A stretch of 64,000 bases of DNA, from positions 5,208,001-5,272,000 of the forward strand of contig NZ_CP197465.1 of NCBI RefSeq assembly GCF_052180275.1, in the 5' to 3' direction. The stretch's first letter is position 1; every line of letters begins with the position of its first letter. Below the pieces are notes generated by a model. That model was not told the origin of the DNA. It saw only the letters and a program-made list of their open reading frames with translations, and ran no database searches. Positions 24,375 to 32,869 of this stretch are shown one piece after another. The DNA is from Kumtagia sp052180275. Its GTDB lineage: Bacteria > Pseudomonadota > Alphaproteobacteria > Rhizobiales > Rhizobiaceae. The position numbers were made by a program, and so were the translations under genes.

Positions 24375-25468
24375 CGACCGAAACAGCGCCCAATCCGGTC
24401 TCGCCCGAAATTTCGGACGCATCGCCTCTTCTCAGGGTCAAAAACCTGTCGGTGCGCTTCCCCACCCGCACGAAAGGTTTTTTCGCCAAGCCGGCCGGTT
24501 ATGTCAGCGCCGTCGACGACGTGTCCTTCGAAATCGCGCGCGGCGAGACGCTAGGTCTGGTCGGCGAAAGCGGCTCGGGCAAGACGACGCTCGGGCTGGC
24601 GGTGCTGCGCGGCGTCGAGCCGACCGCCGGCACGGTCGAGCTCACCGCGGGCGGCGGCACGCTGAATGTCACCAGCCTCGACAAGCAGGCGCTGCGCCGC
24701 TCGCGCCACCACATGCAGATGATCTTTCAGGACCCCTATGCGTCGCTCAACCCGCGCATGACGGTGCGCGACATCATCTCCGAACCATTGATCGCCGGCG
24801 CGGGCGACTGGGGCCGCCTGTCGCGCAAGGAGATCGACGACCGCGTGCTCGACATCGCGGTGAAATGCGGCCTGTCGAAGGACCAGTTGAAGCGTTTCCC
24901 GCACGCCTTCTCCGGCGGCCAGCGCCAGCGCATCGCGATTGCCCGCGCGCTGGTGCTCAATCCGGCGCTGGTGGTGTGCGACGAGCCGATCTCCTCGCTC
25001 GACGTGTCGATCCAGGCGCAGATCCTCAACCTGCTCGCCGACCTGCAGGAAAGCCTCGGGTTGACCTACCTGTTCATCGCCCACGACCTCGCCGCTGTCG
25101 CCTATGTCTGCAATCGCGTCGCGGTTATGTATCTCGGAAAAATCGTCGAGGTCGGCACCACCCGGCAAGTCTATTACACGCCAAGGCACCCCTATACCGA
25201 GGCGCTGATGTCGGCGGTGCCGGAGCCCGATCCCGACGCGCCGCGCCGGCCGATCCTGCTCACCGGCGAACGCCCCGACCCCGCCAATCCGCCCTCCGGC
25301 TGCCGCTTCCGCACCCGCTGTAGCTATGCCACCGCGCTCTGCGCGGAGCGCGTGCCGGAGCTTCGCGAGACGGCCGATGGCCAGATGGTCGCCTGTCATC
25401 ATGCGGGCGGGCTCAAATTGCGTGGAGCGCTGGATTTCGCAGGTTCGGGACGGCAGGCGAGCGTATAG
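24371..25468 (+). CDS. ABC transporter ATP-binding protein, DppF/OppF type
   Basis: This 365-aa ATPase is the partner of the preceding one. It has Walker A GESGSGKTT near residues 63-71, FQDPYASLNPR, signature FSGGQRQR, Walker B LVVCDEPISSLDVS and FIAHDL. The C-terminal domain has GCRFRTRCSYATALC with clustered cysteines. It is coupled to the DppD-type gene through ATGA and is the last gene of the operon, which is convergent with the RTX gene. A frame extending far upstream is a shadow of the previous gene. Confidence 0.9.
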   Translation: MTTETAPNPVSPEISDASPLLRVKNLSVRFPTRTKGFFAKPAGYVSAVDDVSFEIARGETLGLVGESGSGKTTLGLAVLRGVEPTAGTVELTAGGGTLNVTSLDKQALRRSRHHMQMIFQDPYASLNPRMTVRDIISEPLIAGAGDWGRLSRKEIDDRVLDIAVKCGLSKDQLKRFPHAFSGGQRQRIAIARALVLNPALVVCDEPISSLDVSIQAQILNLLADLQESLGLTYLFIAHDLAAVAYVCNRVAVMYLGKIVEVGTTRQVYYTPRHPYTEALMSAVPEPDPDAPRRPILLTGERPDPANPPSGCRFRTRCSYATALCAERVPELRETADGQMVACHHAGGLKLRGALDFAGSGRQASV

Positions 25469-25569
25469 CCCGCCCAGCCCGCATCATCTCAAGCTCGAGA
25501 AAAAAGTCTGCTTTAGGTCCAGTGACGACAGTTATTGGTGGCTAACGGCGACCTGCACGATGGCGACGA

Positions 25570-26778
25570 TCACACCACCACGAAATCGGCGGCGGTGAGC
25601 ACCGGCGAGCCGACGATCGTCGCAAACCGGACATTGCCGAACACCGTGCCGGAGCCGTCCGCATCGTAGACCAGCGCGCCGGTGTCGGAACTATAGATGA
25701 TCCGGTCGTCGGCATCCTTCGGTGCGAATGCGATGTCCTTGAACGCCGAAGGATCCAAAGCGCCGAGCGCTCCCAGGGCGCTGAAGATCGCGTTATCGAG
25801 CTGGATGGTGTCGGTACCCGCCTGGAAATCGCCGATCCGGTCGATATTGTCAGCGCCGAGCGCTGTCGAGAATCGGAAACCGTCGGCCCCGCCCATGCCG
25901 AACAGCACGTCTTTGCCGCCGGCTCCGTCCAGCACGTTGGCGCCGTCATTGCCGCGAACCAGTTGGGCAAGCTCGTTGCCGGTGAGGTTGACCGCATAGG
26001 TGGCGTGCAGCGATGTCGTGTTCAATTGCTCGACGCTGACCCCGCTGGCAAGCACGTAGTCCACGCCGGCGCTGACGCGGTCGCTGCCTTCGCCGCTGGC
26101 TTCGACGATCACTGCTCCGGCATTGTAGACCGAATAGCTGTCGTTACCGCCGCCGCCGATCAACGTGTCTGAACCGCCGACGCCGCCGTCGTTGAGGATG
26201 TTGTTGCCGCCGTCGCCGGTCAGCGTATCGGAGAAGCGGCTGCCGCGCAGGTTCTCGATGCCGGTGTAGGTATCGCCCTGCGCGTCGCCCGTATTGCTGC
26301 CCGCGTTAGACAGGTTGGCGGTAACACCCGCTCCAGCATGCTCGTAGCTTGCGGTGTCGATGCCCATGCCTCCGTTCAGGGAATCGAAGCCAGCCCCGCC
26401 CTCAAGCGTGTCGTTCCCGAGGTAGCCAAAGAAGCTGTCGTCATTGAGACCGCCGATAAACTGATCGCCGAAGTCTCCGCCTGAGAACGACGCAACCCCG
26501 GCTCCTCCAGTAATATCCAGATACAAGCCGGCGTTGGACGGCGTAAGGACAGCGTTGGCCGTGTCTCTCAGCGAGAAGGTGGTAACAGGGCCTGGCGAAT
26601 AGTAGAACACATTGTTCATGCTCACTGGCGGCAGGTTCAGATCGCCATTGATTCCCACCGCGAGGGGATTGTTGATTTCGACTGCGCTCGCCATGGTCGT
26701 GGCATCGAAGCGGAGAATATCGGCAGAAGTCGCCGACCGGTAATCCCCGTTCGCAGTATAGCGGAATATGCCAGGCAT
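25570..26778 (-). CDS. RTX-type calcium-binding protein (hemolysin-type repeats)
   Basis: This 402-aa secreted-type protein has glycine/aspartate nonapeptide repeats. Clear blocks are GGLNDDSFFGYLGNDTLEGG near residues 108-127, then GGAGFDSLNGGMGIDTASYE and GDGGNNILND, with GGGGNDSYSV and DGAGGKDVLFGMGGADGFRF further on. The C-terminus, ending TAADFVVV with upstream DRIGDFQAGTDTIQL, is a type I secretion-like tail. There is no Sec signal peptide, consistent with ABC-type export, but no exporter genes are near. The N-terminal 100 residues match no function I recognise. The ATG has AAGGGAA upstream. It is isolated between two transport regulons. Confidence 0.83.
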   Translation of the reverse strand: MPGIFRYTANGDYRSATSADILRFDATTMASAVEINNPLAVGINGDLNLPPVSMNNVFYYSPGPVTTFSLRDTANAVLTPSNAGLYLDITGGAGVASFSGGDFGDQFIGGLNDDSFFGYLGNDTLEGGAGFDSLNGGMGIDTASYEHAGAGVTANLSNAGSNTGDAQGDTYTGIENLRGSRFSDTLTGDGGNNILNDGGVGGSDTLIGGGGNDSYSVYNAGAVIVEASGEGSDRVSAGVDYVLASGVSVEQLNTTSLHATYAVNLTGNELAQLVRGNDGANVLDGAGGKDVLFGMGGADGFRFSTALGADNIDRIGDFQAGTDTIQLDNAIFSALGALGALDPSAFKDIAFAPKDADDRIIYSSDTGALVYDADGSGTVFGNVRFATIVGSPVLTAADFVVV

Positions 26779-27298
26779 GACTCGGTTCCCTTGAATTCAG
26801 CAGCGGAAAGCCCATCCGGGCTACCCTTGGCGACCTATCTCAAAATTGTAGTTTTTATCAGAGACAAGGAGGCTTCGGCGGACGGATACTATATCCGAGC
26901 AAGCGCGCATCGTATATTGCATCCAGTTGGAAACATCTGGAATTCTTTGTCTTTTCCATGGAAATTCCAGGCATTTCCACCTGACAATGATGAAGCGTGG
27001 GGCGGATAACGGGCTTATCACCGTGTAGCGTCGCACGACTATAATTCAGGATTTCCGCAGCCTCACGCCGGCCCCGCCGCTGGCCGTTCATGCGCTGGAC
27101 CCTCGGCGCACCGACACCTCCTGACGCCGCCCCAGGGCCGAGCCGGCTGTTCTTGAAAAGCGATGCTTTCCAGCAAGCTCCCTGGCCAGGCGATCCGGTC
27201 ATGACGACGATCCGTGCTGTCAGGACGCACCGTTGCTCGTCGGGTCGCGAAGCCGGCCGACATGCCTGGAGCGAGGTGAGATGATTCCCGGGAAGCCG
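26779..27298. other. Intergenic stretch without a supported gene
   Basis: These 520 nt separate the RTX gene from the DeoR gene. About 26840-26960 is clearly richer in A and T than the rest of the window and presumably holds the RTX promoter, though no convincing -35/-10 pair stands out. Short reading frames here lack a ribosome-binding site and any recognisable domain. I see no repeats or RNA structures I can support. Confidence 0.5.
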
Positions 27299-28081
27299 TC
27301 ACCGCCCCGCAAACACATGCAACTCCGACCCCACCTGCTGCATCGCCTCACGGAACCCGGCCGGCGGCTCGGCGTCGGTGACCACGTCGGAAATGTCGCC
27401 GAGCTTGCAGACGCGCTGCAGGCTGGCGCGGCCGAACTTGTCGTGGGTGACGACCAGTACGGTCGACATGGCCTGACCGATCATCGCCCGCTTCACCGCG
27501 ACCGCGCCGGAAATCATGTCGTTGGGCCCGTCGACGGTTATGCCGGACGCGCCGATGATGGCGACGTCCGCGTTGTAGCGGCTGACATATTCGACGGTGT
27601 CCTCACCGAGCACGCTGCCCTCGCGGTTGTCATAGGTGCCGGGGCACAGGATGACGCGAAAGGTCGGATTGCCGCCGGCCACCGAGGCGACGCCGGTCGA
27701 GTTGGTGATGATCGTCAGGTCGCGGCTGAACTGCGCCAGGTTGCGCGCCACCTCGTAAGTGGTCGAGCCCCCGTCGATCATCACGATCTGGCCTTTCTCG
27801 ACCAGCCCGACCGTGCCGCGGCCGATGCGCGCACGCTCCTCGACCAGCGTCAGGCCGCGTTCGGAGATCGCCGGCTCGCTGGTCACCAGCGAGATCGTGG
27901 CGCCGCCATAGGTGCGGTTGATCAGGCCGGCGTCGCCGAGTTCGATCAGGTCGCGGCGGATGGTCTCGCCGGCGACGCCGATGCGTTTTGCAAGTTTCGA
28001 GATGCGGATGGAGGCCGAGGTTCTTATCTCGGAAAGGATGAGTTCGTGCCTTTCCTTCTTGGTCAGCCTGCTGTTGTCCAT
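27299..28081 (-). CDS. DeoR/GlpR family transcriptional regulator
   Basis: This 260-aa protein has an N-terminal DeoR helix-turn-helix (about residues 8-62, with RISKLAKRIGVAGETIRRDL and INRTYGGA). The sugar-phosphate-responsive domain has MIDGGSTTYEVARNL, TNSTGVA, GASGITVDG and VVTHDKFGR. It is the last gene of the minus-strand operon after the TIM-barrel, kinase and HAD genes; its start overlaps the HAD gene end by 19 nt. AAGGGG precedes the ATG. It is the probable regulator of the divergent sugar-transport operon, where tandem sites lie at 31105-31142. Confidence 0.9.
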   Translation of the reverse strand: MDNSRLTKKERHELILSEIRTSASIRISKLAKRIGVAGETIRRDLIELGDAGLINRTYGGATISLVTSEPAISERGLTLVEERARIGRGTVGLVEKGQIVMIDGGSTTYEVARNLAQFSRDLTIITNSTGVASVAGGNPTFRVILCPGTYDNREGSVLGEDTVEYVSRYNADVAIIGASGITVDGPNDMISGAVAVKRAMIGQAMSTVLVVTHDKFGRASLQRVCKLGDISDVVTDAEPPAGFREAMQQVGSELHVFAGR

Positions 28082-28881
28082 TCCTGCCCCTTTGCCGCGA
28101 TCAGCATGTCCGCGAGTTCGGCAAATCCGTCCGCGCCTCGACCCTTGGCCACATAGGCAGGAGGCGCGGGCAAATCATCCCCGAAATCAAGCACATTAGC
28201 GACACCGACGCTGTTGGGGAAGAAGCCGAACATGGGGGAATCGTTGGGACTGTCGCCGGCAAAGGCGATCCGGTGGGAATCGCGATCGATATCGATGCCG
28301 AAACAGGTTTTCAGGAACAGCCGGCTGGTCGACAGCTTGTCGTAGCCGCCGAACCAGCCGTTGACATGGATCGACGAGATTTTTGCGGTCGCGCCGAAGC
28401 GCTCGAAGATGCCGACGATCCGTTGTACGTCCGCCTTCGCTAGCGGCGGCACGTCCTCGCAAAAATCGATGGCGAGGTCGGCCTCGCGATAGGCCTGGTC
28501 GGCGGCGACGGCCGCGCCCGGCACTTCCGCCAGCACCGCTTCCCGGATACTTGCGAGCCGTTCGGCATCGCGCCGGCGCTCGTCCGCGCTCTTCGCGTAG
28601 TGGCGCGTCAGCCGCCGTTTTTCGTCCTCGTAACGGAAGAAGAAAGCGCCGTTCTCGCCCACCACGCCGTCCACGGGCCATTGGCGTGCGATCAGGTCGC
28701 ACCATCCGGCAGGCCGGCCGGTGACGGGCGCCACGATGAAGCCCGCCTGCTTCAGCCGTTCCAGCGCGGAATAGGCCTTGGCCGGCAGCCGGCCGTGCTC
28801 GGTCAGCGTGTCGTCTATGTCTGTCAGCACCACCGAGATTTTTCGGCGGTCCTCGACCGGCGACTGGGAAAGCGGCCGCAT
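28063..28881 (-). CDS. HAD-superfamily hydrolase (Cof/mannosyl-3-phosphoglycerate-phosphatase-like)
   Basis: This 272-aa phosphatase has catalytic D21-I-D23-D-T25 in LTDIDDTLTEHG and motif II APVTGRPAG. There is a Lys in GYDKLSTSR and motif III FAGDSPNDSPMFG, where ND is typical of the Cof subgroup. It likely removes phosphate from a small sugar phosphate. ATG at 28881 is given; a GTG at 28887 overlapping the kinase stop (GTGA) has GGGAGGG closer by and is an alternative. Between kinase and regulator genes, it may limit build-up of phosphorylated intermediates. Confidence 0.84.
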   Translation of the reverse strand: MRPLSQSPVEDRRKISVVLTDIDDTLTEHGRLPAKAYSALERLKQAGFIVAPVTGRPAGWCDLIARQWPVDGVVGENGAFFFRYEDEKRRLTRHYAKSADERRRDAERLASIREAVLAEVPGAAVAADQAYREADLAIDFCEDVPPLAKADVQRIVGIFERFGATAKISSIHVNGWFGGYDKLSTSRLFLKTCFGIDIDRDSHRIAFAGDSPNDSPMFGFFPNSVGVANVLDFGDDLPAPPAYVAKGRGADGFAELADMLIAAKGQEWTTAG

Positions 28882-28883
28882 GG

Positions 28884-30347
28884 TCACGCGCCCTCCCCGT
28901 AGAGCGGCGTCAGCGCGTCGAACAGGGTTCGATAGCGGCGATAACCGCGATCGTAGACCTCAGCCTTCGCGGGATCGGGATCGATCGTTTCCAAGCGGCG
29001 CGGAAATGCAGACGCCGCCTCGGCTACGCTTGTCGACTGCCCGGTCGCGACGCTGGCAAGGATCGCCGCGCCGATCGGCGAGGTGTCGGCGACATCGAGG
29101 ATTTCGACCGGCCGCTGGCTGACATCGGCGCGGATCTGCGCCCAGACACGGCTTCTGGCCCCGCCGCCGCAGAGCCGGATGGCGTCGGTGCGAACCCCCA
29201 GCGCAGCGTAGCGATCGACCACGTCGCGCATAGCGAAGGCGCAGCCTTCCAGCAGCGCGCGGGCGCAGGCCGCCTTGCCATGGGCAGAGGTCAGCCCGTA
29301 GAAGGCGCCCCGCGCGCCCGCGATCCAGCGCGGCGCCATCGCTCCGTTCAGCGCCGGCAGGAACAGCAGGTCGTCGCTGCCCGGCGGCGCGCTCGCCGCC
29401 AGTACCGAAAGCTCCGCAGGCGTGTCGACGCCGAAGGTCGACAGGAACCAGGTCACCGCCCCGCCTGCCAGCCAGCCCGGATTGCCGAGGTAAAAGCTTT
29501 CGTCGAGAAAACCGTGCGTCTGCACCAGCCCTTCGCCGTCCAGCACAAGGCTCTCGGAAATCGCACCGATCACCTCGCCGGTGCCGAGACTGCACGAAAC
29601 CAGCCCCGGCCTGACCACGCCCGCGCCGATCGCGTTGGCGAAATCGTCGCCGGTTCCGACCGCGACCACGATCCCGGCCGGCAGTCCAGTCAGCTCAGCC
29701 CCGGCCCTGGAAAGAACACCCGCCTGCGCGGACGCCTCCGCGATCTCCGGCAGGCTGTCGCTCTCGACCTCGAACAGCGCCAGCAGATCGTCGGCGTAAC
29801 CGCGCTCGCGCAAGCCGTAGAGCATCGTCGTCGACGCCAGCGCATGGTCCATCACCGCCCGACCGCACAGTTTTTCGACCACCAGCGACACCGGTTGGTG
29901 CCAGGTGCGGCAGGCGCGCGTTTCAGGCCGGTTGCGTTTCATCCAGCGGATCTTCGCCGCCATATGCGAGGCGTCGAGCACCAGCCCCGTCCGCTCGCGG
30001 ATATGGCCGGCGTCGAGATCAGCCACCTCCGCCTCGGCGCGCCTGTCCATCCAGATCACGCAAGGCGAAAGCGCCCGTCCGTCCGCGCCAACAGGCACGC
30101 AGCCGTCGAGTTGGCCGCTGACAGCAATGCCTTTGACGGCGTCCGGCCCCAATCCGGATTTCTCCAGCGCCTTGCCGATCGCCGGCCTCAGCGCGTCAAG
30201 CCACAGCGAAGAGTCCTGCTCGGCCCAGCCGGGTGCAGGAAAACGTGGCTGATAGGGCACGCTCGCCTCGCCGCGGAGCACAAGCCCGTCATCGACGACG
30301 ATCGCCTTCAGGCTCTGCGTGCCGAGATCGACGCCGACGACCGCCAC
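28884..30347 (-). CDS. FGGY-family carbohydrate kinase, xylulokinase-like
   Basis: This 487-aa kinase begins at GTG (30347), 2 nt after the TIM-barrel gene stop, giving VAVVGVDLGTQSLKAIVVDD, the FGGY ATP-phosphate loop. Further matches are AVSGQLDGCVPV, VIWMDRRA, SCSLGTGEV and the C-terminal LCGGGARSRVWAQIRADV with SPIGAAILA. It phosphorylates a ketose, polyol or related sugar brought in by the divergent transporter. The frame remains open far upstream, but that part is only a shadow of the preceding gene. Family resemblance is nearest to xylulokinases; the true substrate is open. Confidence 0.87.
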   Translation of the reverse strand: MAVVGVDLGTQSLKAIVVDDGLVLRGEASVPYQPRFPAPGWAEQDSSLWLDALRPAIGKALEKSGLGPDAVKGIAVSGQLDGCVPVGADGRALSPCVIWMDRRAEAEVADLDAGHIRERTGLVLDASHMAAKIRWMKRNRPETRACRTWHQPVSLVVEKLCGRAVMDHALASTTMLYGLRERGYADDLLALFEVESDSLPEIAEASAQAGVLSRAGAELTGLPAGIVVAVGTGDDFANAIGAGVVRPGLVSCSLGTGEVIGAISESLVLDGEGLVQTHGFLDESFYLGNPGWLAGGAVTWFLSTFGVDTPAELSVLAASAPPGSDDLLFLPALNGAMAPRWIAGARGAFYGLTSAHGKAACARALLEGCAFAMRDVVDRYAALGVRTDAIRLCGGGARSRVWAQIRADVSQRPVEILDVADTSPIGAAILASVATGQSTSVAEAASAFPRRLETIDPDPAKAEVYDRGYRRYRTLFDALTPLYGEGA

Positions 30348-30349
30348 GC

Positions 30350-31027
30350 TCAGGCGCTCTCGCAGTCGGCCAGCACGTCGCGAAGCTGCGAGATGATCGA
30401 GCCCTTGGACGGCGAATAGGACCCGTTGAACACAGCGCTGCCGATGGTGAAGGCGTCCGCGCCCGCGGCCTTCACCGCCCTGATCCGCTCGGACGAAGTC
30501 ACCGCGCCGGCAACGATCAGATACTTGTCGGGCCCCAGCCCCTTTCGGGCGGCGCGCACCAGGTCGATGGGATCCGCCTCGGTGGCGCGGTAGGCGAGGA
30601 TATCGCACCCGGCACATCCCTTCTCGACGAAACCAGCGCAGTCGGCCTCCACATCCGCCGCCGTGCCGCCGAGCTTGGTCGGGTGGCCGATCGGCTTGCC
30701 GGGAAACGGAAAATACTCGGTCCGGCTGCCTTCGAGGAGGCGCAATATCTCGTCCACCTGCGTTCCCCCCAGCAGCCGCCGCACGCCAAGGTCGCGGGCG
30801 ATGCGCGCCGAGTCCAGGCAGGCCTCGGCAGTCGTCGAAACCACCTCCATGTAGGAGACCGCGCCCGCCGCGTCGATCGCTTCCACCAGCGATTTCAGCA
30901 CCGTAGCCGGCACCCCGATATCCTTGAAGCCGATGTGTTTCAAACCCACCGGCTCGATGAGTTTCATCAAGTCCAGGCTGTCTTCCACCGTGCGATCGTC
31001 GCGCGTCAGCATGAAGATAAAGTCCAT
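30350..31027 (-). CDS. Phosphate-binding TIM-barrel protein of unknown specificity (putative aldolase or epimerase)
   Basis: I do not recognise a named family for this 225-aa protein. It starts MDFIFMLTRDDRTVEDSLDL and contains GLKHIGFKDIGVP and VSYMEVVSTT. The C-terminal IVAGAVTSSERIRAVKAAGA plus DAFTIGSAVFNG closely resembles the phosphate-binding strands 7-8 of HisA/ribulose-phosphate-binding barrels. It therefore probably acts on a sugar phosphate made by the kinase encoded next. The ATG at 31027 is chosen because AAGGGAA lies 6 nt before it. It is the first gene of the operon and diverges from the transporter. Confidence 0.7.
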   Translation of the reverse strand: MDFIFMLTRDDRTVEDSLDLMKLIEPVGLKHIGFKDIGVPATVLKSLVEAIDAAGAVSYMEVVSTTAEACLDSARIARDLGVRRLLGGTQVDEILRLLEGSRTEYFPFPGKPIGHPTKLGGTAADVEADCAGFVEKGCAGCDILAYRATEADPIDLVRAARKGLGPDKYLIVAGAVTSSERIRAVKAAGADAFTIGSAVFNGSYSPSKGSIISQLRDVLADCESA

Positions 31028-31104
31028 GACGTTCCCTTGCATTTTTTTCGGCCGCACGTCGATCCGGCAGCGCTTTCGACCTCATAACACCGATGGCGAG
31101 AAAT

Positions 31105-31151
31105 TTGCAAGTTGCCACATTTTTATTTGCGACATGGCACATTCTATGCCA
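31105..31151. promoter_or_regulatory. Tandem operator-like repeats in the divergent region of the second DeoR regulon
   Basis: Two 16-bp direct repeats, TTGCAAGTTGCCACAT (31105-31120) and TTGCGACATGGCACAT (31127-31142), match at 12 positions and are 22 bp apart, about two helical turns. TGGCA-N7-TGCCA (31135-31151) forms an overlapping inverted repeat. They lie between the TIM-barrel operon and the sugar binding-protein gene, where the DeoR regulator at 27299-28081 would be expected to act. No clear -35/-10 pair was found. Confidence 0.5.
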
Positions 31152-31192
31152 CAAAGCCTGCAGATAAGGGGAACGACATCGGGAGAATATCG

Positions 31193-32566
31193 ATGCTTAA
31201 ACTGACGGCAGGCCGACTCATCCTAGGAATGACAGCCTCAGTCCTGTTGCAGGTCGCACAGGCTGGGGCGTGGACTTTGGAAGAAGCAGCAAAACCCTAT
31301 AGCGGCGCCACCATCCGCGTCGTCGGCGAGGCGCTGCCGCCGCTGGAAGCGCTGGCGAAACTCGCCCCCCAATTCGAGCAGGCGACCGGCATCACCGTCG
31401 AAGTCGAGATGTACGAGCACTCGGAAGCGGTGAACAAGGTGCAGCTCGACCTGAACTCTAAGCGCGGCCGCTACGACGTCATCATCCAGCCGCATCGCGA
31501 GATGGGCAAGTTCGCCACCAACGGCCATCTGCTCGAGATCGCCGGTTTCATGGCCGATCCGGCATTGCGTGACCCGACCTTCAAGCCCGAGGAACAGCTC
31601 TACCAGAAAGCCTGGAAGGAGATCTCCTGGTACGACGGCAAGGAATACGGCTTTCCGTTCACCGTGCTGAACCTGTTCATGTGGTATCGCAGCGACCTGC
31701 TCTCCGATCCCAAGGAGAAGGAAGGCTTCAAGGCCAAGTACGGCTACGACCTGGCACCCGCCCAGAACTGGGACCAGTATCGCGACATCGCCGAATGGTT
31801 CACCCGCCCCGACCAGGGTCTTTACGGCACCGCCCTGCAGGCCAAGCGCCACGAGGCATTGTGGTACGAGTGGCTGAACTTCCTCTATTCCTTCGGCGGC
31901 GACGTGCTCGACGTGAAGAGCGGCTCCGAATGCGGCCCGGTGATCGTCAACAGCCCACAGGCGATCGCCTCCCTCGACTATTACAAGAGCCTGCTCGCCT
32001 ATTCGCCGCCGGACAGCCTGAACTATTTCTGGGACGACGTGATGGCGCTGATGCAGCAGGCCAAGGTGGCCGAGCTGATCATGTGGAACGATGCGACCTA
32101 CGCCGTGTCGGTCGACGAGACCGCGTCCACCGTCGTCGGCAAGGTCGGCTTCGACATCACCCCGCAGGGCGCCGGCGGCAAGGTCGGCCAGATCGAGGGC
32201 TGGACCTACCTGGTGCCGACCTATTCGAAGAACCAGCAGGCGGCCTTCCTGTTCATGCAATGGATGATGGGCTACGACCGCCAGCTCGAGCAGCACCTGA
32301 ACGGCGGCGCCACCGGCCGTCCGGACGTCTACGCCTCGCCCGAGGTGCAGAAGCTGCCCTATTCCAACGCCTCAATGGCGGCCCACGAAGCCGGCAAGCC
32401 GAAGGCGACGCTGCCGCAATCCTCGGAGATGACCGACATTCTCGTGCGCGAGCTGTCGTCCTCGCTCACCGGCGAGAAGACCTCGAAGGCCGCGCTCGAC
32501 GAGGCGGCCAAGGAAATCTCGAAACTTCTCGGCTCCTGCGCGCCGATGACCTATCCGGCACAGTAA
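31193..32566 (+). CDS. Sugar ABC transporter substrate-binding protein (CUT1, family 1)
   Basis: This 457-aa periplasmic binding protein has a signal peptide of about 25 residues (LTAGRLILGMTASVLLQVAQ, then AGA). The SBP_bac_1 body includes LAPQFEQATGITVEVEMYEH and YGFPFTVLNLFMWYRSDLL, followed by GALQ-like and MALMQQAKVAELIMWND segments. Start and body resemble rhizobial sugar/polyol-binding proteins. The ATG has GGGAGA 6 nt upstream. It is the first gene of the plus-strand transporter operon; a RIME-like element separates it from the permease genes. The ligand is unknown. Confidence 0.9.
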   Translation: MLKLTAGRLILGMTASVLLQVAQAGAWTLEEAAKPYSGATIRVVGEALPPLEALAKLAPQFEQATGITVEVEMYEHSEAVNKVQLDLNSKRGRYDVIIQPHREMGKFATNGHLLEIAGFMADPALRDPTFKPEEQLYQKAWKEISWYDGKEYGFPFTVLNLFMWYRSDLLSDPKEKEGFKAKYGYDLAPAQNWDQYRDIAEWFTRPDQGLYGTALQAKRHEALWYEWLNFLYSFGGDVLDVKSGSECGPVIVNSPQAIASLDYYKSLLAYSPPDSLNYFWDDVMALMQQAKVAELIMWNDATYAVSVDETASTVVGKVGFDITPQGAGGKVGQIEGWTYLVPTYSKNQQAAFLFMQWMMGYDRQLEQHLNGGATGRPDVYASPEVQKLPYSNASMAAHEAGKPKATLPQSSEMTDILVRELSSSLTGEKTSKAALDEAAKEISKLLGSCAPMTYPAQ

Positions 32567-32623
32567 GGTCTTTTCGTCGCGCGACGGCCGCCTGCCGCGG
32601 CTTCGAAGATTGACTGTTCGCGC

Positions 32624-32793
32624 GGCCCCTCACCTGGCTGCCGCCATCCTCTCCCCGTAAGAACGGGGAGAGGAGCACCGGTTGCAACCACGCCCCTCGT
32701 TCTGCATCGTTGGCGATTGGCGAAAGCACCGGCAAGCGCATCCTTCTCCCCGTCCTTACGGGGAGAAGGTGCCGGCAGGCGGATGAGGGGCGG
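32624..32793 (+). repeat. RIME-like palindromic intergenic element, copy 2 (diverged)
   Basis: The 303-nt gap between binding protein and permease genes holds two short hairpins. The first has CCTCTCCCCGT paired with GGGGAGAGG (about 32648-32673), the second CTTCTCCCCGT paired with ACGGGGAGAAG (about 32743-32768). Complementary outer ends flank them (GCGGCCCCTCA near 32624 and TGAGGGGCGG ending 32793). The CTCCCC...GGGGAG core and CCCTCA/TGAGGG ends match the elements at 5941 and 47926, but the outermost GTCCAAC arms are absent. I see no gene in this gap. Confidence 0.75.
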
Positions 32794-32869
32794 TAAAGCA
32801 GTCAACGCTTGGAGCCACCGGCGAGGCGGCCGTCCCCTCTTCCTGCACTCCCTCGGAACCGGCTAACCC

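Noticed and set aside
27063..27302. Short reading frames in the gap before the second DeoR gene
   Set aside because: No start signal or domain; composition is that of random GC-rich DNA.
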